From Pelistega sp. (lineage in GTDB: Bacteria; Pseudomonadota; Gammaproteobacteria; Burkholderiales; Burkholderiaceae_B): DNA of 49,332 nt. The stretch lies in NCBI GenBank assembly GCA_030538255.1, contig JAUNUI010000024.1, forward strand, positions 1-49,332, written 5' to 3'. Below the pieces are notes generated by a model, which saw only the letters and a program-made list of their open reading frames with translations, ran no database searches and was not told the origin of the DNA. The translations under genes were made by a program, and so were the position numbers. Of the stretch, positions 7,933 through 17,305 are shown piece after piece; position 1 is the stretch's first letter, and each line of letters opens with the position of its first letter.

Positions 7933-8718
7933 TTATAAAGACTTTAGCCAGTCAATTTCGGCTTGGCTAAAACCTGCTTGGCTGCGTGCCTCTAGGTTAA
8001 AAGGGCCTTTGGGGGCGCTTACACCATATTTAATTAATAAGTCAGCATAACACTGAACGGGCTCAAGTTGCTGCTTATCGCACATGTATTTATACCAGCG
8101 ATTACCAATTTCAACGTGGCCGATTTCGTCACGTAGGATGATATCTAAGATGGCGACTGCCTCCATATCCCCCGCTTGGCGTAGGCGATCTTGAATGCCT
8201 GGTGTGACATCAAGGCCACGCGCTTCGAGTGTACGAGGGACTAGGCCTAGGCGAGCCAGAATATCGTCACGGGTTTTCTCGGCCATATCCCATAAACCAT
8301 TATGCGCACTGAGGTCACCATAGTCGGCACCTAAGGATTGTAGATGAGCACGAATTAAGCTGAAGTGATAGGTTTCTTCTTGCGCGACACGTAACCAGTC
8401 GCGATAAAACTGTTCGGGCATGCCTGCAAAGCGCCACATAATATCTAAAGCAAGATTAATCGCATTGAATTCAATATGCGCAATGGAGTGTAAGAGAGCA
8501 ATGCGACCTTCGGCGGTATGGGCGGAGCGGAACTTAACCTGTTGCGGTGGCACCAGTAATGGACGTGCTGGACGACCTGGTAAGCTTTGCTGTGCATGGA
8601 TAATTGCTTGAGTGTCAAGCGCGCAGTCGAGGCTCTTGGCTAATTGCTCAACCGCTTGAATTTTATCGTCGATTTGATTGAGGGCTAAAGCATATAAAGC
8701 TTGCTCGCGCATATCCAT
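7933..8718 (-). CDS. DUF455 ferritin-like protein
   Basis: The 261-residue, mostly helical protein has metal-ligand-like Glu/His pairs: HIEFNAINLALD (~82-93), QEETYHFSLI (~112-121) and RDEIGHVEIGNRWYKYM (~192-208). This pattern marks the DUF455 group of ferritin-like, probably di-iron proteins, distantly related to MiaE. Its reaction is unknown. The start at 8718 is supported by AAGGAG 11 bases upstream. It probably forms a two-gene operon with dadA. Confidence 0.75.
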   Translation of the reverse strand: MDMREQALYALALNQIDDKIQAVEQLAKSLDCALDTQAIIHAQQSLPGRPARPLLVPPQQVKFRSAHTAEGRIALLHSIAHIEFNAINLALDIMWRFAGMPEQFYRDWLRVAQEETYHFSLIRAHLQSLGADYGDLSAHNGLWDMAEKTRDDILARLGLVPRTLEARGLDVTPGIQDRLRQAGDMEAVAILDIILRDEIGHVEIGNRWYKYMCDKQQLEPVQCYADLLIKYGVSAPKGPFNLEARSQAGFSQAEIDWLKSL

Positions 8719-8794
8719 ACTATCTAAGACTCCTTGAAAGCATTATTTTACCGAATTTGTTGGATTCTCTCTTGAATATACTCAATCCCTGTAT

Positions 8795-8864
8795 GAATAG
8801 TCTAAAAATCATTAATACTAGTGATGCACAATAAGTCTTGACTATTCTACTATGTTGAATAGTT
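8795..8864. promoter_or_regulatory. Inverted ACTATTC/GAATAGT motifs upstream of the DUF455 gene
   Basis: ACTATTC (8841-8847) and GAATAGT (8857-8863) form a perfect inverted repeat. A third copy of the half-site, GAATAGTC, lies at 8795-8802. They fall in the 554-base divergent gap (8719-9272) between the DUF455 gene and the ABC exporter gene. The rest of that gap is AT-rich, with repeated GCGTGTAGAATA words and no convincing gene. The arrangement would suit an operator, but no regulator is identified. Confidence 0.35.
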
Positions 8865-9272
8865 ACGCATTACTCGTGTATTTGTGTGCCTTTAGTGGCT
8901 TGCTGTCATGTAATGCGTGCATATTGGCTGCACCATGGTCGCGTATTTGCACGCGTGTAGAATATGGTGAGTAGCGAAGTAATTTTATATGTTTGAACGC
9001 ATGTTGAATTTGGCTGAGGGCTTTCTAGAAAGCGTGATTGTTTAATCAGAATTTTAAGTGGCAAGCATTTTGTGTTTTTGTTATTTTCTTTGCGTGTAGA
9101 ATAACGCATGTCTTGATTGCGCAATGAGTTTTGTCATAATTGAGGGAACTTCATGATGGTTTCTTGGTCAAATAGGGTGTTACCTTGTTGGTGTTAAATT
9201 AAATGGTTGCGGTTTTCTTGTAAACTCACCTAATCTGCCTAATTTTTAAATAGCAAGTTTTTGGATTTACGT

Positions 9273-11075
9273 ATGAATTGGTCCCAAGAGTTATTAGCCA
9301 GCCTACAGTGGGTAGGCATTGCTTTCGTTATTTCGGTAAGCTTACTTATCCTTATTGGTTTTATACTCATTAAAACAACGCGTTGGGCCGCTATGTTCTG
9401 GCAGTTAGCAGGGCATTATTTTGACCCTCGTAAAAATCCTCTAACGATTGTGACATTTGCCATTGTGCTGCTACTCAGTCTATTTGGTGTGCGACTGAAC
9501 GTCTTGTTCTCCAATTGGTATAACGCCATGTACACGGCTTTGCAGAAACTAGACGAGTCTATGTTCTGGATCCAAATGCTGGTTTTTACCGTGTTAGCGG
9601 CCATTCATATTACGCGTGCATTGGTGGCTTATTACCTGCAACAACGCTTTGTTATCAAATGGCGTGAGAATCTGAATAACGATATGTTGCACCGTTGGAT
9701 GAGCAATAAGAGTTACTATCGTACCTATTATCTTGACTCACCGATTGATAACCCGGACCAACGTATTCAACAAGATGTGGTGAGCTTTGCGACGCTTTCC
9801 TTAGAGCTCACGCTAGGCTTAATTTCCTCTATGGTATCGGTGGTGGCCTTCACCTTAATTCTCTGGAACCTATCAGGTCCATTAGAGTTGGGTGGTTTTG
9901 TGATTGATCGAGGTATGGTCTTCGCCTTATATATCTATATCTTAATTGCCACTGTGATCGCGTTTAAAATTGGTCGCCCCTTAATTCGTTTAAATTTCTT
10001 AGATGAGCGCTTAAATGCGAACTATCGTTACTCCTTAATCCGTGTGCGTGAATATGCTGAGAGCATTGCTTTCTATGCGGGTGAAGTGATTGAGGGCAAT
10101 AAGCTCTTACAACGCTTTAAGGCGGTAATTGAGAATGTATGGGCAATTGTGCACCGTAGCCTTAAATTCCAAGGTTTTAACTTATTGGTTTCTCAGACTG
10201 CGGTTATTTTCCCCTTTATTATTCAAGCACCGCGCTTTTTTAGTCAACAGATTAGTCTTGGGGATATGATTCAGACCTCGCAGGCATTTGGCAACTTAAC
10301 GGATAATTTGTCGTTCTTTCGTACCGCTTATGATAATTTCGCCCAATACCGTGCGGTCTTAGAGCGTCTGACGGGTTTTGATGTGAATATTGAGCGTGCA
10401 GATAACTTGCCTGTGCCAAGGATTGAAACTGAAGGTGAACGTGTTGCTTTGGAAGATGTTGGCGTCACGACACCACTTGGCCGTGAATTAGTGAATCATT
10501 TGAATCTGAGTGTTAATAAAGGTGAGTCGCTACTTATTCAAGGTCCCTCAGGCTCAGGTAAAACCACCATTTTACGAACCGTGGCTGGGCTCTGGCCGTA
10601 TTCGTCAGGGCGCGTTGTGCGACCGACTGAGGGTGTACTGTTCTTATCGCAGAAGCCGTATCTACCCGAAGGCCCCTTGGTGGATACTTTATTCTATCCA
10701 AATCCTGTGCCCGAGAATGGTCAGCAATTAGCACTTGAAGTCTTGGAAAAAGTCGCCTTACCGCATTTGGTGAATCGCTTAGATCATGACTCTAGCTGGA
10801 CCCATAGCTTATCTTTAGGTGAGCAGCAGCGCGTGGCGTTTGCGCGCATACTCTTGATGAAGCCGACAGCGGCCTTCTTGGATGAAGCTACGTCAGCCAT
10901 GGACGAGGGGCTTGAGTTCTCAATGTATCAGTTATTGCATCGTGAATTACCAGATTTACGCTTAATTAGTATTGGCCACCGTAGTACCTTGCATATCCAT
11001 CATACGCATATCTTGACCTTGAAAGAAGGCGCGCAATGGGACTTGGCGGTGCAGACGCTGAAGGCTGGTGAGTAA
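9273..11075 (+). CDS. ABC exporter, SbmA/BacA-like membrane domain fused to ATPase (YddA type)
   Basis: This 600-residue half-transporter has an N-terminal SbmA/BacA-like membrane domain (residues ~1-330, several helices, with FSNWYNAMYTALQ and the NPDQRIQQD segment). A C-terminal ATPase follows: Walker A GPSGSGKTT (424-432), signature LSLGEQQR (from 513) and Walker B AFLDEA (Asp537/Glu538). Relatives carry peptides or vitamin B12; the substrate here is unknown. ATG 9273 is preferred; TTG 9261 would add four residues. It probably works as a homodimer in the inner membrane. Confidence 0.85.
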   Translation: MNWSQELLASLQWVGIAFVISVSLLILIGFILIKTTRWAAMFWQLAGHYFDPRKNPLTIVTFAIVLLLSLFGVRLNVLFSNWYNAMYTALQKLDESMFWIQMLVFTVLAAIHITRALVAYYLQQRFVIKWRENLNNDMLHRWMSNKSYYRTYYLDSPIDNPDQRIQQDVVSFATLSLELTLGLISSMVSVVAFTLILWNLSGPLELGGFVIDRGMVFALYIYILIATVIAFKIGRPLIRLNFLDERLNANYRYSLIRVREYAESIAFYAGEVIEGNKLLQRFKAVIENVWAIVHRSLKFQGFNLLVSQTAVIFPFIIQAPRFFSQQISLGDMIQTSQAFGNLTDNLSFFRTAYDNFAQYRAVLERLTGFDVNIERADNLPVPRIETEGERVALEDVGVTTPLGRELVNHLNLSVNKGESLLIQGPSGSGKTTILRTVAGLWPYSSGRVVRPTEGVLFLSQKPYLPEGPLVDTLFYPNPVPENGQQLALEVLEKVALPHLVNRLDHDSSWTHSLSLGEQQRVAFARILLMKPTAAFLDEATSAMDEGLEFSMYQLLHRELPDLRLISIGHRSTLHIHHTHILTLKEGAQWDLAVQTLKAGE

Positions 11076-11079
11076 GGTA

Positions 11080-11241
11080 GGTGAATTAGTCAGTCTGCCA
11101 TAGAGTAGTCTGCCTAGGCGGATAAGTGAGAAAGGTGAATTAGACAATCTGCAATAGCTAGCCTGTACTAGGTGGATGAGTGAGAGAGATGAATTAGTCA
11201 ATCTGCAATAGCTAGCCTGTACTAGGTGGATGAGTGAGACA
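11080..11241. repeat. Three 54-bp tandem units abutting the ABC exporter gene
   Basis: Units start at 11080, 11134 and 11188, each beginning G(G/A)TGAATTAG and ending GAGTGAGA-like. Units 2 and 3 differ at about three positions, while unit 1 is more diverged. The first unit starts 4 bases past the TAA of the ABC gene, and its GTGAG-AAGGT edge resembles the gene's last bases. The close match of units 2 and 3 suggests recent copying. Confidence 0.9.
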
Positions 11242-11260
11242 CTTGATTAAGATAATCAAG
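11242..11260. promoter_or_regulatory. Inverted repeat before the GNAT gene
   Basis: CTTGATTA-AGA-TAATCAAG is a perfect 8-bp inverted repeat. It ends just before the AAGAAGG Shine-Dalgarno of the GNAT gene at 11277. It could be an operator or an RNA hairpin affecting translation. Confidence 0.4.
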
Positions 11261-11276
11261 TAAGAAGAAGGTAGTA

Positions 11277-11759
11277 ATGAGTATTATGAGTGTTGAACAA
11301 GCAGTGACTGCTTCATCGAGCAGTATAGAACTACCTGGTGGCTTAACGCTGCAGCTAGGCAGCTGGGAGCAATTAGCCGCGCCAGCCAAACGGGTGCGAT
11401 TTGCCGTGTTTGTCGAAGAGCAAGCGGTACCGATTGAGATGGAGCTTGATGATTTCGATGCCGTATCGACACATGCGGTGGTGTTTAATCAAGAATCTGA
11501 GCCATTGGCCACTGGGCGGCTTTTACCAGATGGTCATATCGGCCGTATGGCGGTAATGGCTAGCGCGCGCGGACTGGGCTTAGGTGCTCAGGTTTTGCAA
11601 GCGCTCATTGCGCAGGCGAAAGCGAAGCAGTTTCCTGAAGTGGTTTTGTCGGCACAGTTGCATGCCATGGGCTTTTACCAACGCTTTGGTTTTATCGCTG
11701 AAGGTGAGGTTTATCTCGATTGTGATATTGAACACAAGGATATGCGCTTAATTTTCTAA
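11277..11759 (+). CDS. GNAT-family N-acetyltransferase
   Basis: This 160-residue protein has the GNAT core: RFAVFVEEQAVP (~41-52, as in YjcF/ElaA-like members), then TGRLLPDGHIGRMAVMASAR, then the acyl-CoA pyrophosphate loop ARGLGLGAQVLQALI (~97-111), and MGFYQRFGF near the C-terminus. It should transfer an acetyl group from acetyl-CoA to an amine; the substrate is unknown. An AAGAAGG Shine-Dalgarno precedes the ATG. The gene lies 201 bases after the ABC exporter, separated by the 54-bp repeat array. Confidence 0.8.
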   Translation: MSIMSVEQAVTASSSSIELPGGLTLQLGSWEQLAAPAKRVRFAVFVEEQAVPIEMELDDFDAVSTHAVVFNQESEPLATGRLLPDGHIGRMAVMASARGLGLGAQVLQALIAQAKAKQFPEVVLSAQLHAMGFYQRFGFIAEGEVYLDCDIEHKDMRLIF

Positions 11760-11814
11760 GTGGCTTCCTAGGCCTTAGTCACAGTTACTTAGAAAGAGTT
11801 GGTAAATAGCTTGG

Positions 11815-11844
11815 AAAAAAGCGCCATTACATGAATATTGGCGC
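11815..11844 (-). terminator. Terminator of the SirB2-like gene
   Basis: On the minus strand GCGCCA pairs with TGGCGC and six T follow. It lies about 100 bases past the stop codon. Confidence 0.65.
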
Positions 11845-11864
11845 CGAATTTCACTATTGTCGTA

Positions 11865-11920
11865 AAGCTAAGTGTGCTTAAGTTCCAATACCTTCTAAAA
11901 GGAGGTGTATTGCTTAGCTT
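11865..11920. other. Long hairpin between convergent genes
   Basis: AAGCTAAG (11865-11872) pairs with CTTAGCTT (11913-11920). Inside, CAATACC and GGTGTATTG pair again around CTTCTAAAAGGA. It lies between the convergent GNAT and SirB2-like genes and probably ends transcripts from one or both sides. Confidence 0.5.
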
Positions 11921-11940
11921 ACTCCTGCGCTTTCCTTAGT

Positions 11941-12318
11941 CTACACTGCCCACCATGAGGCTGGACTCTTATAGCGGCCAACACCGACGATATAGTAGAA
12001 TACAGCGGCGGCAGCGAAGGTGAACACCAAGCGCCAGGTGAGCGTCTTGGCGTGCTTAAGAGCTAGACTGCCCAGTAAGATATACACCAGTAGCAGGACA
12101 ATCTTGACCAAAATAAATGGATGGTGTGGGCCAATAATCGTCACCATATAGATGGCGGCCAATAATAAAAAGGAGTCAATCACATGGGGCACCCAACGCA
12201 CCCAAGTTTGTTGCATAATGCTGGAATTGGTGATGTTCCAGAATGAGCGTAATAGAAATAGACTGATGCTTGTATAAGCACAGGTCATATGAATTGTTTT
12301 AATCGTTAAATAGTCCAC
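11941..12318 (-). CDS. SirB2-like integral membrane protein
   Basis: The 125-residue protein has four predicted membrane segments and begins at a GTG codon (12318). The order KTIHMTCAYTSISLFLLR, RWVPHVIDSFLLLAAIYM, LVKIVLLLVYILLGSLALK and a final GVGRYKSP fits the SirB family of invasion-gene-expression-up-regulator-like proteins. No catalytic function is known for the family. It is transcribed divergently from the TauE-like gene, with an 88-base gap. Confidence 0.65.
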   Translation of the reverse strand: MDYLTIKTIHMTCAYTSISLFLLRSFWNITNSSIMQQTWVRWVPHVIDSFLLLAAIYMVTIIGPHHPFILVKIVLLLVYILLGSLALKHAKTLTWRLVFTFAAAAVFYYIVGVGRYKSPASWWAV

Positions 12319-12406
12319 GTTGCGTTCTTTATTATTGCTTACGATAAAACGATTTTAGCGTATCATTAAGAAAAATCAAGAATATAGGTATATAGGTTAA
12401 GGTTTT

Positions 12407-13168
12407 ATGGAAAGTGAAATTGCGTGGCAGCTTCTTCTGCTGTTTTTTGCGGTGGCTGCTCTGGCAGGGTTTGTCGATTCGATCGCAGGGGGAGGGGGCT
12501 TAATTACGATTCCCGTCCTCTTATTAGCGCAAATTCCACCGATTAGCGCATTAGCAACGAATAAAGTGCAAGGCGTAGCAGGTTCTTTTACCGCTTCCTT
12601 AACCATGCTGAGACGTCGCATCATTACGGTGAAAGAGATTTGGCGAGCGGCGATTATGTCGTTTATCGGTGCGGCTATCGGCACTTTATGTGTACAGCTA
12701 CTGGATGTGGCCGTTCTTGATATCGTGATTCCGATTGTGCTCCTATTAATTGGTTTTTATTTCTTACTGACCCCCAGTATTGGTCAATTAGAGCAAAAAC
12801 CACGCATGAGTGCTAAGGCTTATAATTTAACTGTGGTTCCAGGGATCGGTTTTTATGATGGTTTATTTGGGCCAGGCACGGGCTCCTTTTTCTCCTTAGC
12901 GAACATTGCGTTGCGAGGCAAGCAAATTATTAAGGCGACAGCGGGCGCCAAGGTGATGAATTTTGCTAGCAATATTGCCTCAGTCACGGTGTTTGTTTTT
13001 AGTGGCAAAATTATCTGGATAATTGGTCTAGTAATGATTGCTGGACAGGTTTTGGGTGCGTATCTAGGTTCCTTAATGGTGATTAGTCACGGTGCTAAGC
13101 TAGTACGTCCTTTAGTGGTGGTGGTCTGCTTTTTGATGGTGGCACGCTATTTATATGTTAAGTTCTAA
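12407..13168 (+). CDS. TauE/SafE (TSUP) family membrane permease
   Basis: This 253-residue membrane protein has about eight helices. The family pattern is visible twice: GFVDSIAGGGGLITIPVLL (~22-40) with ATNKVQG (~49-55), and PGIGFYDGLFGPGTGSFF (~144-161). Members move sulfonates, sulfite, sulfoacetate or similar organic anions across the inner membrane. The exact substrate cannot be read from sequence. AAGG lies just ahead of the ATG. It is the third sulfur-linked candidate transporter or enzyme in the left half of the window, but it is not in an operon with the others. Confidence 0.85.
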   Translation: MESEIAWQLLLLFFAVAALAGFVDSIAGGGGLITIPVLLLAQIPPISALATNKVQGVAGSFTASLTMLRRRIITVKEIWRAAIMSFIGAAIGTLCVQLLDVAVLDIVIPIVLLLIGFYFLLTPSIGQLEQKPRMSAKAYNLTVVPGIGFYDGLFGPGTGSFFSLANIALRGKQIIKATAGAKVMNFASNIASVTVFVFSGKIIWIIGLVMIAGQVLGAYLGSLMVISHGAKLVRPLVVVVCFLMVARYLYVKF

Positions 13169-13292
13169 GTTGAGTATAAATTTGAGCATAAGCATGATGT
13201 GCGAGTTGGCTTTTAGTGCAGAAGTATAGTGGCAAGAATAAGGCCTCACTGAGCGTAATAGTGCAACAGCGTAACAATCCAGAGTGTGTATG

Positions 13293-13323
13293 ATCGATAT
13301 GGGCACTTGCGGCCGATATCGAT
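13293..13323. other. Hairpin in the TauE-rnr gap
   Basis: ATCGATAT (13293-13300) pairs with ATATCGAT (13316-13323), with a G/C-rich interior and no direct T-run. It is the only structure I see in the 328-base gap 13169-13496, apart from AT-rich DNA that should hold the rnr promoter. Confidence 0.45.
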
Positions 13324-13496
13324 TAGGCTAAAAATTTTTGGTATAGACCCAACAAGAAGCTCTGATTGTCACAAACGAGTAAAATTATTTGCATACGATA
13401 ATACACAATGAGCGTGTATTTATTGCGTCCAAAGCGCTAATGATTAACGTACCTCGTGTATAACCAGATAACAAGATAACAAAAAGGAATCGATAA

Positions 13497-15962
13497 GTGA
13501 TTAAAGATAATAAAGAAGAGTTGAACTTAGAGACAGAAACAACACAAGAGTTAGGCATGCAGTTTGACCCTGCGGTACCAAGTCGAGAACAAATTTTACA
13601 ATTTTTGCGCGAGCATTCTCGTCAAATTGGCCTTGATGCCTTAAGCCGACATTTCAATCTGCAGCGCGAGACGGCGGTAGCAGGCTTGGAGAAGCGTCTT
13701 GCTGCCATGTTACGTGATGGGCAGATCAGCTCATTACGCCAAGGATTTAAATTGAATACAGCCAATCAAGCTGTGACAGGACGGGTACAAGGTCATCGTG
13801 ATGGTTTTGGTTTCTTGATTCCGCATGATGGCAGTACCGATATCTATCTCTCAAATCGCGAGATGCTTAAAGTTTTGCACGGCGATATCGTACAAGTTAA
13901 AGTCACAGGCGATAATCGGGGTCGCCTGGAAGGCACGATTATTGAAGTATTGGAGCGCGGCACGACTCGCTTAGTCGGACGCATCCTATATGAACACGGC
14001 AATTGGGTCGTGGTCCCCGAAGATCAACGTATCAAGCATGATATTGTGGTGCCTGTTGCCGAACTGAATGGTGCCGAACACGGTAAAGTTGTAGTCGTCG
14101 AGATTATTACTCAACCGACCCGTTATAGCCAACCGATTGGCCGTATTGTTGAGGTACTAGGCGAGATTGATGATCCTGGTATGGAAATTGAAATTGCCGT
14201 GCGCAAGTTTAATGTGCCGGTAGACTTTTCAGCGAAGACCTTAGAGCAAGCGGAGGCATTGCCTGAGGAAGTTCAAACCGCCGATTTAGACGATCGCATT
14301 GATTTACGTGATGTGCCTTTTATAACAATTGATGGTGAAGATGCACGCGACTTCGACGATGCGATTTATGCGGAAGAAGTGAATATAGGCACTGAAAAGC
14401 GTAAGAAAATGGCTTGGCGTCTCTTAGTGGCGATTGCCGATGTATCCTATTATGTGAAACCGCAAGAACCCTTGGATAAAGACGCGATGGAGCGCGGTAC
14501 TTCAGTATACTTTCCACGTCGTGTGATTCCCATGCTGCCCGAAGCCTTATCGAATGGCTTATGTTCATTAAACCCTGAGGTTGATCGCTTAGTGATGGTG
14601 TGCGATATGGTGATCCCTAGCACAGGCGCTGATGCCGGTAAGGTACAAGCCTATCAGTTCTATAAGGCGGTAATTCATTCGCATGCACGAACTACATATA
14701 CGCAAGTATGGGATACTTTGCAGCAGCCAACAGGACCCAGTGCCAAGCAATTAGCCCATGTTCAGCCGCAGATTCAAGACCTCTATAAGCTTTATGAATT
14801 ATTCGCCGCACAACGTAAAGACCGTGGCGCAATGGATTTCGAGACGGTAGAGACGCGCATTATCAGCAATAATATGGGTAAGATTGAGCAGATTGTGCCG
14901 TTTATCCGTAACAATGCGCATCGTCTGATTGAAGAATGTATGCTGGCCGCCAATACTTGCGCTGCGGACTTTATTAAACACCATAAGCGTATGGGCCTAT
15001 ATCGTGTACACGAAGGGCCAACCATGGATAAGTTGACCACCTTACGTGAGTTCTTGCGCAGTATTGGTTTACATCTGGGTGGTGGCGCTGAGCCAAGCGG
15101 TAAAGACTATGCGGCCTTGCTTGACAGTGCACGTGCGCGTCCGGACTTTCAAATCTTACAAACCATGGCTTTGCGCTCAATGCAGCAAGCGATTTATAGC
15201 CCTGATAATTCAGGTCACTTTGGTCTGGCTTATGAAGCCTATACGCATTTTACTTCACCCATTCGCCGTTATCCAGACCTCTTAGTGCATCGCGTGATTA
15301 AGTCAATTTTGGATAAAAAGAACTATTTGCCTGTAGTGCCAGGAGTGGATAAGGTAAAAGGCGATACCGCTAAAGAACATGAACATGCGGTATGGGATAG
15401 ATTAGGCTTAATGCTCTCCGCTGATGAACGTCGAGCCGATGAGGCATCACGAGATGTAGAGGCTTGGCTGAAATGCTGGTATGTGCGTGAACATGTTGGC
15501 GAAATATTTAGCGGTAAAGTCAGTGGTGTGACGACGTTTGGTTTATTCGTCACGCTTGATACGCTCTACGTTGAAGGCTTAGTCCATATCTCTGAACTCG
15601 GCTCAGATTATTTCCAATATAATGAAGGACTACACGAGTTGCGCGGAGAGCGAACTGGTAAGCGTTATCGCTTGACTGATCCCGTACAAGTACAGGTGAC
15701 CCGCGTTGATTTGGAAGCGCGTCGCATTGAATTTGCTTTAGTTAAAGGTGTCACCTACGCCTCAGTGCAACGTGAATTACGTCAAGCGGGTGAAGAACCG
15801 GCACGTCATTTTAAACGAGTCGCCAAGCCCAAGCCTGAAGCTTTACGCGGTAAAACGGCACAGCAACGACGTGCTGAAGCCATGAAAGAAGCTAAGCAGG
15901 CGCGTAATAAGGCGGCGAAAAGCAGTGGTACCACTAAAGCTAAGCGCAGCAAGCGTCGTTAA
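13497..15962 (+). CDS. rnr: Ribonuclease R
   Basis: The 821-residue 3'-5' exoribonuclease degrades structured RNA and helps in rRNA and tmRNA quality control. The start is GTG 13497 with AAGGA 8 bases upstream. Visible in order are an N-terminal winged-helix region (SREQILQFLREHSRQIG), cold-shock domains (~75-240), and the RNB catalytic domain with DGEDARDFDDA (Asp279, Asp285, Asp287, Asp288 region). The S1 domain follows (~655-735, GKVSGVTTFGLFVTLD). A Lys/Arg-rich tail (~770-821) ends the protein. The rlmB gene follows 277 bases later, the usual rnr-rlmB order. Confidence 0.96.
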   Translation: MIKDNKEELNLETETTQELGMQFDPAVPSREQILQFLREHSRQIGLDALSRHFNLQRETAVAGLEKRLAAMLRDGQISSLRQGFKLNTANQAVTGRVQGHRDGFGFLIPHDGSTDIYLSNREMLKVLHGDIVQVKVTGDNRGRLEGTIIEVLERGTTRLVGRILYEHGNWVVVPEDQRIKHDIVVPVAELNGAEHGKVVVVEIITQPTRYSQPIGRIVEVLGEIDDPGMEIEIAVRKFNVPVDFSAKTLEQAEALPEEVQTADLDDRIDLRDVPFITIDGEDARDFDDAIYAEEVNIGTEKRKKMAWRLLVAIADVSYYVKPQEPLDKDAMERGTSVYFPRRVIPMLPEALSNGLCSLNPEVDRLVMVCDMVIPSTGADAGKVQAYQFYKAVIHSHARTTYTQVWDTLQQPTGPSAKQLAHVQPQIQDLYKLYELFAAQRKDRGAMDFETVETRIISNNMGKIEQIVPFIRNNAHRLIEECMLAANTCAADFIKHHKRMGLYRVHEGPTMDKLTTLREFLRSIGLHLGGGAEPSGKDYAALLDSARARPDFQILQTMALRSMQQAIYSPDNSGHFGLAYEAYTHFTSPIRRYPDLLVHRVIKSILDKKNYLPVVPGVDKVKGDTAKEHEHAVWDRLGLMLSADERRADEASRDVEAWLKCWYVREHVGEIFSGKVSGVTTFGLFVTLDTLYVEGLVHISELGSDYFQYNEGLHELRGERTGKRYRLTDPVQVQVTRVDLEARRIEFALVKGVTYASVQRELRQAGEEPARHFKRVAKPKPEALRGKTAQQRRAEAMKEAKQARNKAAKSSGTTKAKRSKRR

Positions 15963-16239
15963 TTGACATTGTTCAGCAGCGTGTCAAGTCGATTAGACAA
16001 GTTTTGCTTGCATGACACTGTTGAGGCTTGGATAACGCTGTTTGAAATAGTCAAAGCGTGGCAGGCGAGTTTTATTGAGTGCGCTTAAGCCGGTATCGTT
16101 AAACCGATTAAGTAGGGTGAGGTTTGTGTGTGAATTGAAAGCGCACTCAAAGTGACTCATAGGATTAGAGCTCATCCTAAAATATATTTTAAAGATAAAC
16201 AATAAGGCATCGTAGTGATGCATTGATAGGTAAAATAAA

Positions 16240-16983
16240 GTGGCAAGTCATCAAATTTTGGCCGGCTTTCATGCCGTGACCGCGCGTTTACGTCATGATC
16301 CCGATTCGATTAAAGAAATCTACATCGAAACATCACGCAAAGATAGACGCATGCAAACCTTGGTTGAGCAAGCAGAGCGTCAACAAGTGAAACTATACGC
16401 TGTAAGCATGGACCGACTTGATGGTCTGGCTAAGGGTGTACGTCATCAGGGCGTTGTTGCCTTAGCCGCACAACGCCAATTAGCGGTCAATATTCATGAC
16501 GTTCTTGATGTCACTGAAGGTCCCGCCTTATTATTGATTTTGGACTCGGTGACCGATCCGCATAATCTAGGCGCTTGCTTACGGACTGCGGATGCCGCAG
16601 GCGTGCATGCAGTGATTGCCCCTAAAGATAAGGCGGTAGGTCTTAACGCCACGGTCCAGCGTGTTGCCTGCGGAGCCGCTGACACCGTGCCATACTTGAT
16701 GGTGACCAATCTAGCACGAACTATGCGTGAATTGAAAGAGCGTGATGTCTGGCTAGTAGGCACTACCGATCAAGCCGATCACGATATGTATGCGGTTGAT
16801 GCTACGCGCTCTATGGCCTGGGTTATGGGCGCTGAGGGTGATGGTATGCGTCGCTTAACCACAGAAACTTGCGATGAGCTGGTACGTATCCCGATGGTGG
16901 GCTCTGTTGAGAGCCTGAACGTCAGTGTTGCCAGTGCAGTATGCTTGTATGAAAGTCGTCGTCAGCGCATGATGAAAAGCTAG
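16240..16983 (+). CDS. rlmB: 23S rRNA (guanosine-2'-O-)-methyltransferase RlmB
   Basis: The 247-residue SpoU/TrmH-type methyltransferase modifies G2251 of 23S rRNA. It begins at GTG 16240 with the substrate-binding domain ([15 protein letters not shown]). The three knot motifs are present: [13 protein letters not shown] (~108-120), [13 protein letters not shown] (~195-207) and [18 protein letters not shown] (~217-234). The gene pairs with rnr upstream. The 321-base gap that follows holds a 15-bp repeat array and a hairpin. Confidence 0.95.
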   Translation: MASHQILAGFHAVTARLRHDPDSIKEIYIETSRKDRRMQTLVEQAERQQVKLYAVSMDRLDGLAKGVRHQGVVALAAQRQLAVNIHDVLDVTEGPALLLILDSVTDPHNLGACLRTADAAGVHAVIAPKDKAVGLNATVQRVACGAADTVPYLMVTNLARTMRELKERDVWLVGTTDQADHDMYAVDATRSMAWVMGAEGDGMRRLTTETCDELVRIPMVGSVESLNVSVASAVCLYESRRQRMMKS

Positions 16984-17052
16984 GTGCATTAAGAAACAGG
17001 CGTAGAAAGAGGATGATTAGGTTCATTAAGAAGGCGTTTAGATAATCGCCTT

Positions 17053-17127
17053 AAGAACAAGAACCTTACGCACAAGAGTCTTAAGATCGAGAACCTTAAG
17101 ATCAAGCGGCTTAAGAATAAACATCTT
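17053..17127. repeat. Five 15-bp tandem units (AAGAACAAGAACCTT type)
   Basis: Units begin at 17053, 17068, 17083, 17098 and 17113, and all end CTT (e.g. AAGATCGAGAACCTT, AAGATCAAGCGGCTT). They are degenerate but strictly in register. The array sits in the rlmB to PLP-enzyme gap (16984-17305). Confidence 0.85.
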
Positions 17128-17184
17128 AAGTCTCATTAAGAATAGGCGCCAGAAGCATAAACTTATTAGACCCAGTAATAACAG

Positions 17185-17204
17185 CGGGACTTTTTTACGT
17201 CCCG
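17185..17204 (+). terminator. Possible terminator hairpin
   Basis: CGGGAC pairs with GTCCCG across TTTTTTAC, followed by TGTTT. It could end the rlmB transcript or sit in the leader of the next gene. Confidence 0.4.
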
Positions 17205-17305
17205 TGTTTCGTCTGCTTTCGTAAGTTCCTTTCTAAGCGTTACAATAGAGCAGTCTATTTAAATCATTAAAATAGAAATTAATTTAAACGCAAATAAATA
17301 TCATC

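Noticed and set aside
8906-9124. 72-codon ORF on the minus strand in the DUF455-ABC gap
   Set aside because: No ribosome site or family resemblance; the composition is that of AT-rich spacer.
15993-16223. 76-codon ORF on the minus strand between rnr and rlmB
   Set aside because: No recognisable domain, and it lies antisense within a normal co-directional gene pair; retained only as a remote possibility.
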